From the NCBI GenBank assembly GCA_032622095.1, contig CP136062.1, positions 56,868,420 through 56,932,419 of the forward strand: DNA of 64,000 bases, given 5' to 3'. This DNA is from Siphonodentalium dalli. Its lineage: Eukaryota; Mollusca; Scaphopoda; Gadilida; Siphonodentaliidae. Position numbers and translations under genes: made by a program. The notes below the pieces were generated by a model that ran no database searches, had not been told where the DNA came from, and saw nothing but the letters and a program-made list of their open reading frames with translations. This document shows positions 10,930-22,427 of this stretch, one piece after another; position 1 is the first letter of the stretch; every line of letters begins with the position of its first letter.

Positions 10930-11125
10930 ACTATTTGATTGGAAACTAACAATTGTAATCAAATGTAATCGAAAAGTAATCGATTACATTTACTAAAGTA
11001 ATTGTAATCGTAATCGATTATATTTAAAAAACATGTAATCAGTAATCGTAATCGTAATCATGTAAATCAAAAGTAATTGTAATCGTAATCGATTACATTG
11101 CCATGTAATCGCCCCAACCCTGTCA
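10930..11125 (-). mobile_element. hAT-like element end rich in TAATCGATTACA motifs
   Basis: On the minus strand it begins CAGGGTTGGGGCGATTACAT and continues with many overlapping copies of gtaatcgattac and its complement. hAT elements often have CAG-type ends with such subterminal repeats. Only one end is recognised. Confidence 0.55.
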
Positions 11126-11355
11126 CAATGCAATTATATATATTGGTTTTCCTCCCGAAGACGACAGTAGAACGATGTTTTAATCTAAGTGCACTTGTTT
11201 TTTTGTTTAAAAAAAAATCTCAGTCGACTTTGACGAGCGCTTAAGTGTAAAAACAACGCACATTTTCGTCGAGTTTCCCTACTTCTGAGAAAAATAGCGA
11301 ACTGCGACTAACGTTCGTACTAATGATTGAAAATCATCGGCCAATTAATACCGAT

Positions 11356-13843
11356 TACTCCACGACATAGTTAATGTACAGGAGAATGTTATTCCGCGAC
11401 ATAGTTCATGTACAAGATAATTATTCCGCGACATAGATCATGTACAGGAGAATGTTATTCCACGACATAGTTCCTGTACAGGAGAATGTTATTCCGCGAC
11501 ATAGTTCCTGTACAGGAGAATGTTATTCCACGACATAGTTCATGTACAGGAGAATGTTATTCCGCGACATAGTTCATGTACAGGAGAATGTTATTCCGCG
11601 ACATAGTTCATGTACAGGAGAATGTTATTCCACGACATAGTTCATGTACAGGAGAATGTTATTCCGCGACATAGTTCATGTACAGGAGAATGTTATTCCA
11701 CGACATAGTTCCTGTACTGTTATTCCGCGACATAGTTCATGTACAGGAGAATGTTATTCCACGACATAGTTCATGTACAGGAGAATGTTATTCCGCGACA
11801 TAGTTCATGTACAGGAGAATGTTATTCCGCGACATAGTTCATGTACAGGAGAATGTTATTCCACGACATAGTTCATGTACAGGAGAATGTTATTCCACGA
11901 TATAGTTCCTGTACAGGAGAATGTTATTCCACGACATAGTCCATGTACAGGAGAATGTTATTCCGCGACATAGTTCCTGTACAGGAGAATGTTATTCCGC
12001 GACATAGTTCATGTACAGGAGAATGTTATTCCGCGACATAGTTCATGTACAGGAGAATGTTATTCCGCGACATAGTTCATGTACAGGAGAATGTTATTCC
12101 ACGACATAGTCCATGTACAGGAGAATGTTATTCTGCGACATAAGTTCATGTACAGGAGAATGTAATTCCACAATATAGTTCATGTACAGGAGAATGTTAT
12201 TCCGCGACATAGTTCATGTACAAGATAATTATTCCGCGACATAGTTCCTGTACAGGAGAATTATTCCGCGACATAGTTCATGTACAGGATAATGTTATTC
12301 CACGACATAGTTCATGTACAGGAGAATGTTATTCCGCGACATAGTTCCTGTACAGGAGAATGTTATTCCGCGACATAGTTCCTGTACAGGAGAATGTTAT
12401 TCCGCGACATAGTTCATGTACAAGATAATTATTCCGCGACATAGTTCCTGTACAGGAGAATGTTATTCCACGACATAGTTCATGTACAGGAGAATGTTAT
12501 TCCACGACATAGTTCATGTACAGGAGAATGTTATTCCGCGACATAGTTCATGTACAAGATAATTATTCCGCGACATAGTTCCTGTACAGGAGAATGTTAT
12601 TCCACGACATAGTTCATGTACAGGAGAATGTTATTCCGCGACATAGTTCATGTACAGGAGAATGTTATTCCACGACATAGTTCATGTACAGGAGAATGTT
12701 ATTCCGCGACATAGTTCATGTACAGGAGAAAGTTATTCCGCGACATAGTTCATGTACAAGATAATTATTCCGCGACATAGTTCCTGTACAGGAGAATTAT
12801 TCCGCGACATAGTTCATGTACAGGAGAATGTTATTCCACGACATAGTTTATGTACAGGAGAATGTTATTCCGCGACATAGTTCCTGTACAGGAGAATGTT
12901 ATTCCGCGACATAGTTCCTGTACAGGAGAATGTTATTCCGCGACATAGTTCATGTACAATATAATTATTCCGCGACATAGTTCCTGTACAGGAGAATGTT
13001 ATTCCACGACATAGTTCCTGTACAGGAGAATGTTATTCCGCGACATAGTTCATGTACAGGAGAATGTTATTCCGCGACATAGTTCATGTACAGGAGAATG
13101 TTATTCCACGACATAGTTCATGTACAGGAGAATGTTATTCCGTGACATAGTTCATGTACAGGAGAATGTTATTCCACGACATAGTTCATGTACAGGAGAA
13201 TGTTATTCCGTGACATAGTTCATGTACAGGAGAATGTTATTCCACGACATAGTTCATGTACAGGAGAATGTTATTCCGCGACATAGTTCATGTACAGGAG
13301 AATGTTATTCCGTGACATAGTTCATGCACAAGATAATTATTCCGCGACATAGTTCCTGTACAGGAGAATTATTCCGCGACATAGTTCATGTACAGGAGAA
13401 TGTTATTCCGCGACATAGTTCATGTACAATATAATTATTCCGCGACATAGTTCATGTACAAGATAATTATTCCGCGAATTAGTTCCTGTACAGGAGAATT
13501 ATTCCGCGACATAGTTCATGTACAGGAGAATGTTATTCCACGACATAGTTCATGTACAGGAGAATGTAATTCCACGACATAGTTTATGTACAGGAGAATG
13601 TTATTCCACGACATAGTTCATGTACAGGAGAATGTAATTCCACAATATATTATAGTTAATGTACAGGAGAATGTTATTCCACGACATAGTTTATGTACAG
13701 GAGAATGTTATTCCGCGACATAGTTCATGTACAGGAGAATGTAATTCCACGATATTGTTTATGTAGAGGAGAAGGTTATTCCGCGACATATTTCATGTAC
13801 AGGAAAATGTTATTCCGCGACATAGTTCATCTACAGGAGAATG
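11356..13843. repeat. 34-bp satellite, about 73 copies, with higher-order variants
   Basis: The unit is ttccgcgacatag, ttcatgtacagga, gaatgtta. Monomer types alternate: gcgaca or acgaca, and ttcatgtacagga or ttcctgtacagga (the latter holds the 12-bp palindrome tcctgtacagga). A shortened monomer with acaagataatta recurs near 11411, 12218, 12420, 12551, 12757, 12955, 13328, 13425 and 13459, often about 200 bases apart, which suggests higher-order units. It lies in intron 1 of the lectin gene model and abuts the foldback arm at 13968. Confidence 0.97.
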
Positions 13844-13967
13844 CACGTAACATCGCAGTCAACAATCACAACAACAGCGAAAATATGCAATTTCAACAAA
13901 CGGAATCTTGCAAGGACGGACTTTTCTGTACTCAAAATTATAAAATTGTTAACGTCAACATGTGCAA

Positions 13968-14982
13968 CCCCGTATACGTGGTATCGCCAAAGCCGAGGAA
14001 ATGGGAAAGTCATTTTCACGTATATGATATGGGGATATGTTTGTTTCTCATCGTAAAACAGACATCGAGCATCGTATGTGTATGTCCACACGAAGCAGGA
14101 GTATTTATCCACCAGTTGTCAATCAGTTTTCCCAGATCAAACCATTACATTTTTTTTGGCGAATTTTTTCAATGGTGCTTTTGCTTTTGCTCACTCAAAT
14201 TTTCGAGAACATCCAGTCACTAGTATAGTTCCTGGACGTCCACGCTTCCAAAACAAATGCCGGTATATAGTTGAATCTGTTAGTGAAGCATAGGATTTGA
14301 CAGAATTTGAAAAATCCGTGTCGTTCTCAATATTCGCGCGATATGAAGGGACCACTGTCGGTCCAGAAATATGTTAACGGCACAGATGAAGATGTGACCA
14401 AACGCCGAGTAAATATGCGTATCACTTAAGGAGTTCTGGTTCTGATGAGTTTTCGAGTGTTTTTATGTGTATCTGAGACTGATCAATTGGACTGCGAATG
14501 TCATCTGAAATATGAATCCATAACATATTAGAAATATTGTGTGCATATATATTATGAATGTATTTCAATTGAAATTAATTGAACATCCATCTCAGCATTC
14601 AGATTTGCGATCTCAAAAAGGTGAATGAATGATAACGCGATGCCTTGATCACACGCACGTGAATGCTGCCGTTCGCATGCATGCAGCTAATCGGATATTC
14701 GTTTTGTATTAACATGCTTGGAGTTTGTATATAGACCACACATGCCGGACGACACGCTACGGCGTATCAACGATTTGTATAATCATGTTTATTTTACAGA
14801 CTTTATGACTCGTTCCCACTCGAGTAGACCGTTACGCGACCATGAAACCGAATCATCTTATCGAATATACATATATCGCATTGCTCCAAATTATGCAATT
14901 CTGGCTTTTTAAAGAGTCATCACACAATACTGTAACGATTCTATGTTAACCTTAAACATCCGTACACATATTATCACAATGT
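13968..14982 (+). mobile_element. Left arm of a large inverted duplication (foldback)
   Basis: This 1-kb stretch reappears reverse-complemented as 20323-21049 joined to 17365-17636. Landmarks are cgtggtatcgccaaagccg, tcaatcagttttcccagatc, gagtaaatatgcgtatcact and actccaagcatgttaa (complement). The left arm has the uninterrupted TTAA site into which the transposon at 17641 inserted in the right arm. The short frames inside (for example at 14718-14912) occur in both arms with stops around them and are not genes. Confidence 0.88.
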
Positions 14983-15148
14983 GCTATGTGTGACACACGT
15001 GTGTGCCTTCTTAATGGAGGTCGATGGGCCTCTGTATTGTGTCTAGATAGCACATGTAGTCAGCTTATCAAGCTGCAACACCATATTTAAACAAAATCAA
15101 ACCAGACCATGCGGTTTTGATAAATGAACGTATCTTCCTCAGATGAAG

Positions 15149-15149
<1 letters not shown>

Positions 15150-15198
<49 letters not shown>
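15150..15198. repeat. (AT)n microsatellite
   Basis: About 24 uninterrupted TA/AT dinucleotides. Confidence 0.98.
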
Positions 15199-15200
<2 letters not shown>

Positions 15201-16140
15201 GGGGAAGTGTTATGTTACACCAACACACCACTGCCACATCCCTATAACTGAGTGGATGAATTATCCGACTAAAAGAACAGAACATGTGATATTCGGATGT
15301 AGCCTAGTATGTTCGCGGATAGAGAGCACGTATAATTATTTATCTTTTCGTGAGATGTTTTGTATAAGAATTATCATTGGAAATTGCTCGCCTGACTGCC
15401 ACCATGTGCCGCGGTATACATTTTTCTCTGTTGAATGGTTTGACAGACTGAGGTTGAGAGACACCCCCCCCCGCAACAAAACAAATACTCTCTCCGAAGA
15501 CAAATAAATTTTACGATGCATGACACGTTATACTCATCATCGGGTCTCGTGAATGTTTTGCACGAGTGGAGCTATAATCACAACAATTATCTCTGTCGTC
15601 TGTGAACAAAGCAAAAACAGTCAGTCCGCATACAATCACCGGGCGCGGAAGGCTTAATTATATTATAATAAATCCCTATAAAAAGTGTGCCTAAAATGTA
15701 CATGATAACTCTTAGATACTTCCTAAGATATAAAAGGGAATCCACTTGTTGCATCATCATTGCTTCGGGTAGTACTGCCCTGACAATACCAAGTACCAAG
15801 AACCATAAGTACCAAGATATTTCAACATGTGCAAAGAATTGAAATTGAAACCAACAACTCGTGATACAGTCGAAATAAACAAGGCCACGTGTTGCAAAGG
15901 TTGATCAATTGAGCAGTGCGTGCATACCGGTCCACTAGCCAATCAATCTCGACGAATTTATGAAGCTATTTGATTAAACGATAATTAGATTGTTTTGAGT
16001 GACAACGTGTCACAACGACTGTATATGACTTGGTTGTCGGAAATAATATCAAACTTTTGCGGTCGTTTTAATTGTACTGTCTACTTTTGGAGGTTGTCTT
16101 GTGAAATAACGCGTGGCATTATAAGAAATATATATTCCTA
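15199..16140. other. Spacer of the foldback; no recognised gene
   Basis: The largest open frames (127 codons through the AT repeat, 60-70 codons elsewhere) show no domain. A run of ten C occurs near 15465. Confidence 0.4.
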
Positions 16141-16144
16141 TTAA

Positions 16145-16670
16145 AGATACGGGAGGTCTTGGCGGTGGTTATGCTGTTAAAATATTCCTCTCCGTCAAAA
16201 ACCGCAATAAACAGAAGGAAAAATAAGATATAGACAGACTTTGTTCTTATGCCAATCATAAATATGGCATAAACAGTATGTTATTGTCAACTTTTTCCCC
16301 TTTGTTGTGTAAACAAAACCAAAAAAAGTTACTTTTCCTGGCTTTTGTTTAGATCCGGATATGGTAAACATAAAGAGCGTTTTTTTTTACTGTTTTTATG
16401 ATATGGACATAATAAAGAGCGTTTATGTCATGTTTGCGTGATTAACCAGTAGAATTGCGCTGCGTTATGTAAACAGAAGCACAGCTGCTGTAACACGAGC
16501 AGTCTCTTGTTTAAGTGCACCAGCGTACGTCTTGACGACAATATACTATTTGCGCGCTGATTATGTTTGGCATATGAGCGGAACTGTACATGTATATATT
16601 TTGGTGTTCCTTCTGTTGGTGGCGATTTGAACAAATATAAGTATTTCTGCAACGAACGCCACCCGTGCCT
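16145..16670. mobile_element. TTAA-flanked MITE, copy 1 (526 bp)
   Basis: TTAA at 16141-16144 is followed by AGATACGGGAGGTCTTGGCG. The right end reverse-complements to AGGCACGGGTGGCGTT and is followed by TTAA at 16671-16674. The inner parts match 31385-31877 in reverse order, including the aaacataaagagcg and ttgtgtaaacaaaac segments. Non-coding. Confidence 0.8.
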
Positions 16671-16674
16671 TTAA

Positions 16675-17364
16675 GCTTATGTAGTTATAAGACAAATTTA
16701 CCATAAACACGCTGGGCGTTGTAGAATTTGTTTTCAAACTTTTCGGTTATAACTGCAGACCATTAATCGAAACAAGAGTCATTTCTGACCTCGTTAAACT
16801 AAGAATGATAACGTTAAAATATTGAATCTACCAAAACAAAAAAACATGTATATCCCATACGATGACCTCGTGTAATAGTTCCCATGATGATGAAGATTTA
16901 TGCACCATTTCATTTAGATTGTTGTGTGCAAATCTTAGCGATATTACTTTTTTCAAAATAAGTGAAAAAGAATAATTCTAGAACTTAACAAGCCGAAAAC
17001 TAAATCTGCGACCAATACGAATTGAAAGTCATCGTGACGCTGAACTTCCATAACAATTTAGGTTAGAACCATAAACCAAACTCAGAAATGCTTGCGCGGA
17101 CGGAGACCCTGATAATATAAGACTCATTTCGGTTAAACATACATATCTATTACAGAATATGCAACCTATATGATAACATAATGAATTCTTGTGTGAATAT
17201 TATGCCCACTAAGTATGTGGTCCTATGGCTAAATTAGAAAAGTTATAAACTATAGTGTAATTTACATGTGCACATAATAATCATGGCAGTATACACATGT
17301 TTCACAGTGAAGTGTTTATTATAAATAGCAGTAAGTTTGTTGTGTGTGTGTGTATATATATATA
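16675..17364. other. Foldback spacer; no recognised gene
   Basis: AT-rich, with a short (TG)n(TA)n tract at 17338-17364 that touches the right arm. Nothing else seen. Confidence 0.4.
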
Positions 17365-18222
17365 CATTGTGATCATATGTGTACGGATGTTTAGTGTGTT
17401 AACATAGAATCATTACAATATTATCTGATGACTCTTTAAAAAGCCAGAATTGCATAATTTGGAGCAATACGATATATGTATATTCGATAAGATGATTCGG
17501 TTTCATTGTCGCGTAACGCTCTACTCGAGTGGGAACGAGTCATAAAGTCTGTAAAATAAACATGATTATAACAAATCGTTGATACGCCGTAGCGTGTCGT
17601 CCGGCATGTGTGGTCTATATACAAACTCCAAGCATGTTAAGGGCTTTGTGGACCCAATTTTTCCAATTTTTTTTGGAGTCCAAATAGAGGATTCTGTTCA
17701 TATATATTAGTAATCATAGAAACCATGCCAATTGATGCACCATTTGAAGAGTATACTTCATTGTGGATTATGTTAGAAATACAAAATGTGAACTTTATTT
17801 TGAGATTTAAAAAAATAAAATTTACAGGCAATGGTCCAAGAAAAACAAAGGCCAAATCTAAGAATCAAATATGGGAATATGTACTGAACACTGTGATGAA
17901 TGATGTACTACCAAACAAAATTAATATTTTTTGAGCGTTCTTGGAAAAAATTACTTTGAACTGGTTGTTGACAAATGATATACTAACTTCACAATATGGT
18001 TGACAAAGAGACAGCAGTTTATGGGTCACTTATGTCCAGTCCAGTGTGAATGGCTTTTACCAGTGTCAACTCCACATCAGTGATTATCATATTGAGTGAG
18101 TGCTGACCTATATACAAGAACTAGTATGGCATGGTCTGGCTGGGTTTGATTGGGGATTAGCATTCTATTGTAAACAGAGTCCACTGCTTTACAATGGCCA
18201 GCTGGGTCTGCTGGACACTGCT

Positions 18223-18232
18223 GATATATATA
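18223..18232 (+). promoter_or_regulatory. TATA-like box upstream of the transposase
   Basis: gatatatata lies 32 bases before the ATG. A position this close implies a very short leader, so it is only a candidate. Confidence 0.35.
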
Positions 18233-18263
18233 CCGTTACCGTTGCCATTCTGGCATAAACACA

Positions 18264-18570
18264 ATGGCAAGTGCTCAAGTTAACGTAAATTATATTCCAA
18301 ATACCAGAGGTGGAAAGTATCTGGTATACAATGATTATAAATTCTGCATAAAATCAAGGAGAGATCAGCGAATACATTGGCGATGTTGCAAGAAAGAATG
18401 CCGTGCATCGACCAACACCGTGAACGACATTGTGACATCCCACAGTGGCAATCATAACCACGAACCTGACTTCAACCAAGTAGCAGCAGATGCATTCATT
18501 GCAGATCTGAAAAAGCGCATTAAGACAAGTACTATGCCAGTATCAACTATATACCAAGAAGAAATAGCAA
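18264..18570 (+). CDS. Transposase exon 1: FLYWCH zinc finger
   Basis: ATG at 18264 lies about 32 bases downstream of a TATA-like gatatatata (18223-18232). The peptide shows GGKYLVYNDYKF, then HWRCCKKECRA, then NHNHEPD: the aromatic/W-x-C...C...H-x-H layout of a FLYWCH finger with C41, C46, H64 and H66. The fold binds DNA and is the usual N-terminal module of Phantom-like transposases. The exon ends GCA A followed by GTATGT, a strong donor, leaving phase 1. Unspliced, translation stops ten codons later at TAA (18594-18596). Confidence 0.85.
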
Positions 18571-18835
18571 GTATGTACAAAGTAAATTTGTTATAAATTT
18601 CGCTCTTTACAGTTATTCGTCATAACGAGTACTAAGCCAGTAACAACTCTTTCCCAAGAAGATATTTCGCATTCTCTTTATATAATGACGCGACGCTCTT
18701 TATGTCTATTCGTCGTAACGAGTACTAAGCCAGTAACAACTCAATTTTGCATCAATGAGGCGACGCTCTTTATATGAATATGAATTTTCGGAATGAATTG
18801 TATATCATTTAACCATAATTGTTTTTCTCCAACAG
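18571..18835 (+). other. Transposase intron with tandem remnants of exon sequence
   Basis: Donor GTATGT and acceptor tttttctccaacag. The intron contains two copies, about 81 bases apart, of gagtactaagccagtaacaa, each resembling the exon end (agtactatgccagtatcaac). So the exon tail was triplicated and two copies decayed. Confidence 0.65.
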
Positions 18836-19650
18836 ATCTTCGAGCAGACGAGACAGACCCTGGAATAATAGCCAAAATACCAAAATGTCCTTTGGTGTAC
18901 GGTTTCCTTCCGAACAAAACTCAACAAACATACCAACGATTTTTCAACCTTGTGAAAGAGAAGGCAGCAGAAATAGACATCACCATTAGTCCAAGAGCAA
19001 TGTTTACCGATTATGAGACAGCCGCCCAAAATGCCCTGACAGCTACATTCCAGACAGCCATAATGAAAGGTTGCCTCTTCCATTTCGGCCAAGCAGTTTT
19101 GAAAAATGTGAATAAATGCCACCTACAACAGCTGTATGAAGAAACTGAAAGAAATGATCAAAATACCCTCATACGACGAGCTCTAGCCCTCCCTATGGTA
19201 CCGGTCGCGATGGTTGGTGATGCCTGGTTCGAAGCTTTAGAAGATTACTCTGCAAGTAACAACACTGGTCTTGAAGATAATGTCATCCGGTCCATGGACT
19301 ACATCACAGAGTTTTGGGTAGAAGGGAGCCATGGCCGCCAAATGTGGAACCACCACGACACCATTGGTCCAAGAACAACAAATCACGTCGAAGGTTGGCA
19401 CCGAAAACTTCAGTTGGTGCTATCCTGCTCCCACCCGAATATCTTCAGGATGATCGATTTCCTGAAGAAAGAGCAAGCCTTCCAGGAATCAACCATCATC
19501 CAGCTAAGAGCAGGTGGGAAGCTTGGGCCACGGAAGATGAAATATCGAAAGGTTGATAATTCAATCGGACACTTCAAGAGAGTTTTCGGCGCAGGGGAAA
19601 TAGACGTCCTGGAGTATATGGATTCAGTTTCTAATAGCATCCATAATTAA
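18836..19650 (+). CDS. Transposase exon 2: MULE-type catalytic domain (first catalytic segment missing)
   Basis: Joined in frame to exon 1 it gives 373 residues. The sequence shows CPLVYGFLPNKTQQTY, FTDYETAAQNA (second acidic residue, D161), KGCLFHFGQAV, and TTNHVEGWHRKL (third acidic residue, E288), in the order of MULE transposase domains. The upstream segment that normally carries DGTFK and the first catalytic Asp, roughly 80-100 residues, is absent between IYQEE and ADETDPG. The protein is therefore probably not a complete nuclease, although the frame is otherwise open. Stop TAA is at 19648-19650, with AATAAA 57 bases later. It could be a decayed copy or a derived DNA-binding protein. Confidence 0.85.
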
Positions 19651-19706
19651 TGTATATATGTTATGTTATGTTGATGGTATTTGTTATATATATATACTGA
19701 CTATTT

Positions 19707-19712
19707 AATAAA
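19707..19712 (+). terminator. Polyadenylation signal AATAAA of the transposase gene
   Basis: Perfect AATAAA 57 bases after the stop codon, followed by a T/GT-rich stretch (tttgttgaaatatatc). Confidence 0.65.
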
Positions 19713-21361
19713 TTTGTTGAAATATATCATATGTGTACGTGGATTTCATTTCATCCGAGTCAACTATAAAATAAAAAAATAAATAAAAAAAAACTTCGGC
19801 CAATCCCCCGCGAAATTCGACATCACCACCAATTCCCAGTGACAATTGTGATAAAAACTATAGTCGGCAACTCTATGATGTTGAGGATTATGACACCTAC
19901 CGCAACACCTATCGGAAACAATAGATGCCGGATGAACAGGAAGACCCCGTTTAAGCAAGTATGTATTATCTGTCAACAGCTGGTTCAAAGTAATTTTTTC
20001 AAAGAACACTCAAGAAATATAATTATTTTTTTAAATCTCAATAAAGTTCACATTTTGTATTTCTAACATAATCCAGAATGATGTATACTCTTCAAATGGT
20101 GGATCAATGAACAAAATCCTTTATTTGGACTCTAAAAAAAATTGGAAAAATTGGGTCCACAAAGCCCTTAACATGCTTGGAGTTTGTATAAAGTATACTC
20201 ATAAAATGTTGCATCAATTGGCATGGTTTCTATGATTACTAACATACATGAATATAATCTGGTATTTGGACTCTATAAAAATTTGGAAAAATTCTTTAAA
20301 ATTGGGTCCACAAAGCCCTTAATACTAAACGAATATCCGATTAGCTGCAAGCATACGAATGGCAGCATTCACGTGCGTGTGACCAAGGCATCGCGTTATC
20401 ATTCATTCACCTTTTTGAGATCGCAAATCTGAATGCTGAGATGGATGTTCCAATTAATTTCAATTGAAATACATTCATAATATATATGCACACAGTATTT
20501 CGAATATTTCAGATGACATTCGCAGTCCAATTGATACACATAAAACACTCGAAAACTCATCAGAACTCCTTAAGTGATACGCATATTTACTCGGCGTTTG
20601 GTCACATCTTCATCTGTGCCGTTAACATCTTTCTGGACAGACAGTGGTCCCCTCATATCGCGCGGATATTGAGAACGAAACTGATTTTTCAAATTCTGTC
20701 AAATCCTATGATTCATTGACAGATTCAGCTATGTACCGGCATTTGTTTTGGAAGCGTGAAAGTGCAGGAACTATACTAGTGAATGGATGTTCTCGAAAAT
20801 TTGAGTGAGCAAAAGCAAAAACACCATTGAAAAAATTCGCCAAAAAAGAATTAATGGTTTGATCTGGGAAAACTGATTGACAACTGGTGGATAAATACTC
20901 CTGCTTCGTGTGGACATATACATACGATGCTCGATGTCTGTTTTACGATGAGAAACAAACATATCCCCATATCATATACGTGAAAATGACTTTCCCATTT
21001 CCTCGGCTTTGGCGATACCCTCGGCTTTGGCGATACCACGTACACGGGGGTGATGTGTGACCTTGACACTGGGGAAATGTATAGCATCCAAATCGATAAC
21101 ATCAATAGTCATTTGCCAATGTGATAGAAAATAGTAGTGCTTTTTAATTTTCGATTTCGATTTTCCTATGTTGAATTTGTTGAAAGTGACCACAACCTTT
21201 TTTCCAAACGAAACATATTTTCTGTGCTATACCTATACATGTCCATGCATGGAATTATTTATTTGGAATTGAAATTTGTGTTGTGTTGTGGTGTCAATTC
21301 AATTTGGAAATATAGTTTGTTACTGCTGCAATATAGCGATGTCTGCTACGTGCAATTAAGG

Positions 21362-21690
21362 GTTAACTGTCATGTCACATGACAGTTAATCCTTATATTT
21401 ATGTACATTTAGCGAAACCGCCACTTTAGTAAATGTATTTAAATCGAAAAGTGTATCGTGACAAAATGAAACCTGATGATTTATTAAGTAAATCCCGCGC
21501 GAGTACAAATGCGCCCAAAACATTACGCGGTCTTCTTCTCCAAAATCAATGATGCGTCGATGTAATTATGGTTGTAATTATGACCCTCTTGCGCGTTCAC
21601 CGAGAAATAATTGCAACTCGTCACGTGGGCGCCGACCAATCGGAATGCTGGATTTAGTGATAATCACACTCAGTATGTAAATATTACAAA
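21362..21690 (-). mobile_element. Dispersed repeat, copy 2 of the 6931 family (reverse)
   Basis: The reverse complement matches 6931-7410. The terminal hairpin is collapsed here to ggttaactgtcatg plus cacatgacagttaatcc, so the long arms seen at 7269 and 35213 are missing. Confidence 0.8.
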
Positions 21691-21826
21691 ATACAGAATA
21701 GAATCAAATACGTAACAGCGCTCACTACCACATTCTGATTTATGATCTGTATAATTTACCGAAGAGGCTTAAGGCAATCCTGGATAAGAAGAATATATGA
21801 TATATATATAAATGTAATATGCTATA

Positions 21827-22243
21827 TCAATTAACATTGAGCATTGACAAATGAATGAACATAAGGCTCTTGTTGATTTCACTATCTGTGGGTTTAGTAG
21901 GATTTTTTTTAAAGTTTAAAGGGGATGCGATGAGCTCATACAGTGGCATTAATAAAATCAATTTCTTTAAAAAGGTCATTTCTGGGTTCATTATGTTTAT
22001 TACAATGTAGAATTCTTGTGCGTTACAGTGTGAACACTTTCTTTCATCTTTGTCAGGCCTGGGATTTTTGTATGTTTCGGTTTCAATAGTTAACTTATGA
22101 GCACTAACACTCATGGCTGTCAAATAATTGTGATTTGATTTTGAGACGTTACGCGTAAACAATTTCTGACATTCCAATTTTGAATAAATGTTGCCAAATA
22201 GTTGAAGTTTGTTGTTTCTGTCTTTATTTGCAATAATATCCAA
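21827..22243 (-). pseudogene. Non-LTR retrotransposon ORF2 C-terminal relic
   Basis: The 138-codon minus-strand frame reads SAHKLTIETETYKNPRPD, then KDERKCSHCN, a pattern (S-x-H-x-L-x-IE ... ER-x-C-x-x-C) common at the C-terminus of CR1/L2/RTE-like ORF2 proteins after the reverse transcriptase. The expected HF-x-x-x-C after the CxxC is disrupted. The body of the element is missing; a hairpin MITE (22281-22427) lies 38 bases upstream on this strand. Confidence 0.65.
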
Positions 22244-22280
22244 TTAAAGTTTTGTTGATTTTTCATAGCATGTAATTATA

Positions 22281-22427
22281 GAGAATATCCGCATAGTGTG
22301 GCTGAATAAAGAATTATTTTGCGAGTATGTGGGTACCTATTTTGTGAGCTTTTAGGCGAGCCAAATAGATGCCAACATACGAGCAAAATTAAATTCTCTA
22401 TTTCGCTACACTATGCGGATGTTCTGT
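22281..22427. mobile_element. 147-bp palindromic MITE
   Basis: gagaatatccgcatagtgtg at the left pairs with ctatgcggatgttctg at the right, and pairing continues inward through tttgcgagtatgtggg / catacgagcaaaatt. No target duplication was identified. Confidence 0.75.

Larger units (their letters stand above)
17641..20318. mobile_element. FLYWCH/MULE transposon with long TIRs and TTAA target duplication
   Basis: The element starts GGGCTTTGTGGACCC and ends with its reverse complement; TTAA lies at 17637-17640 and 20319-20322. The left terminal region runs to about 17990. A matching inner right end occupies about 19945-20167, and a second, outer right end about 20195-20318. Between these two right ends, TTAA plus acatgcttggagtttgtata repeats the left flank in inverted orientation, a sign of an aberrant end duplication. 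Inside is a two-exon gene with a FLYWCH finger and a MULE-type domain. Phantom-type Mutator elements are described with FLYWCH domains and complex, foldback-like ends, and that is the best match. The 4-bp TTAA duplication is unusual for Mutator. Confidence 0.85.
17365..21049 (-). mobile_element. Right arm of the foldback, split by a TTAA transposon
   Basis: 17365-17636 and 20323-21049 together are the reverse complement of 13968-14982. The arm has its own short tandem duplication of cctcggctttggcgatac near 21000-21036. Comparing the arms gives the empty site (ttaa once, at about 14710) and the filled site (ttaa on both sides of 17641-20318), so the insertion is younger than the inverted duplication. 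Confidence 0.88.

Noticed and set aside
14718-14912. 64-codon frame that recurs at 17436-17624
   Set aside because: Its conservation is explained by the inverted duplication of the foldback arms; no domain and no wider coding context.
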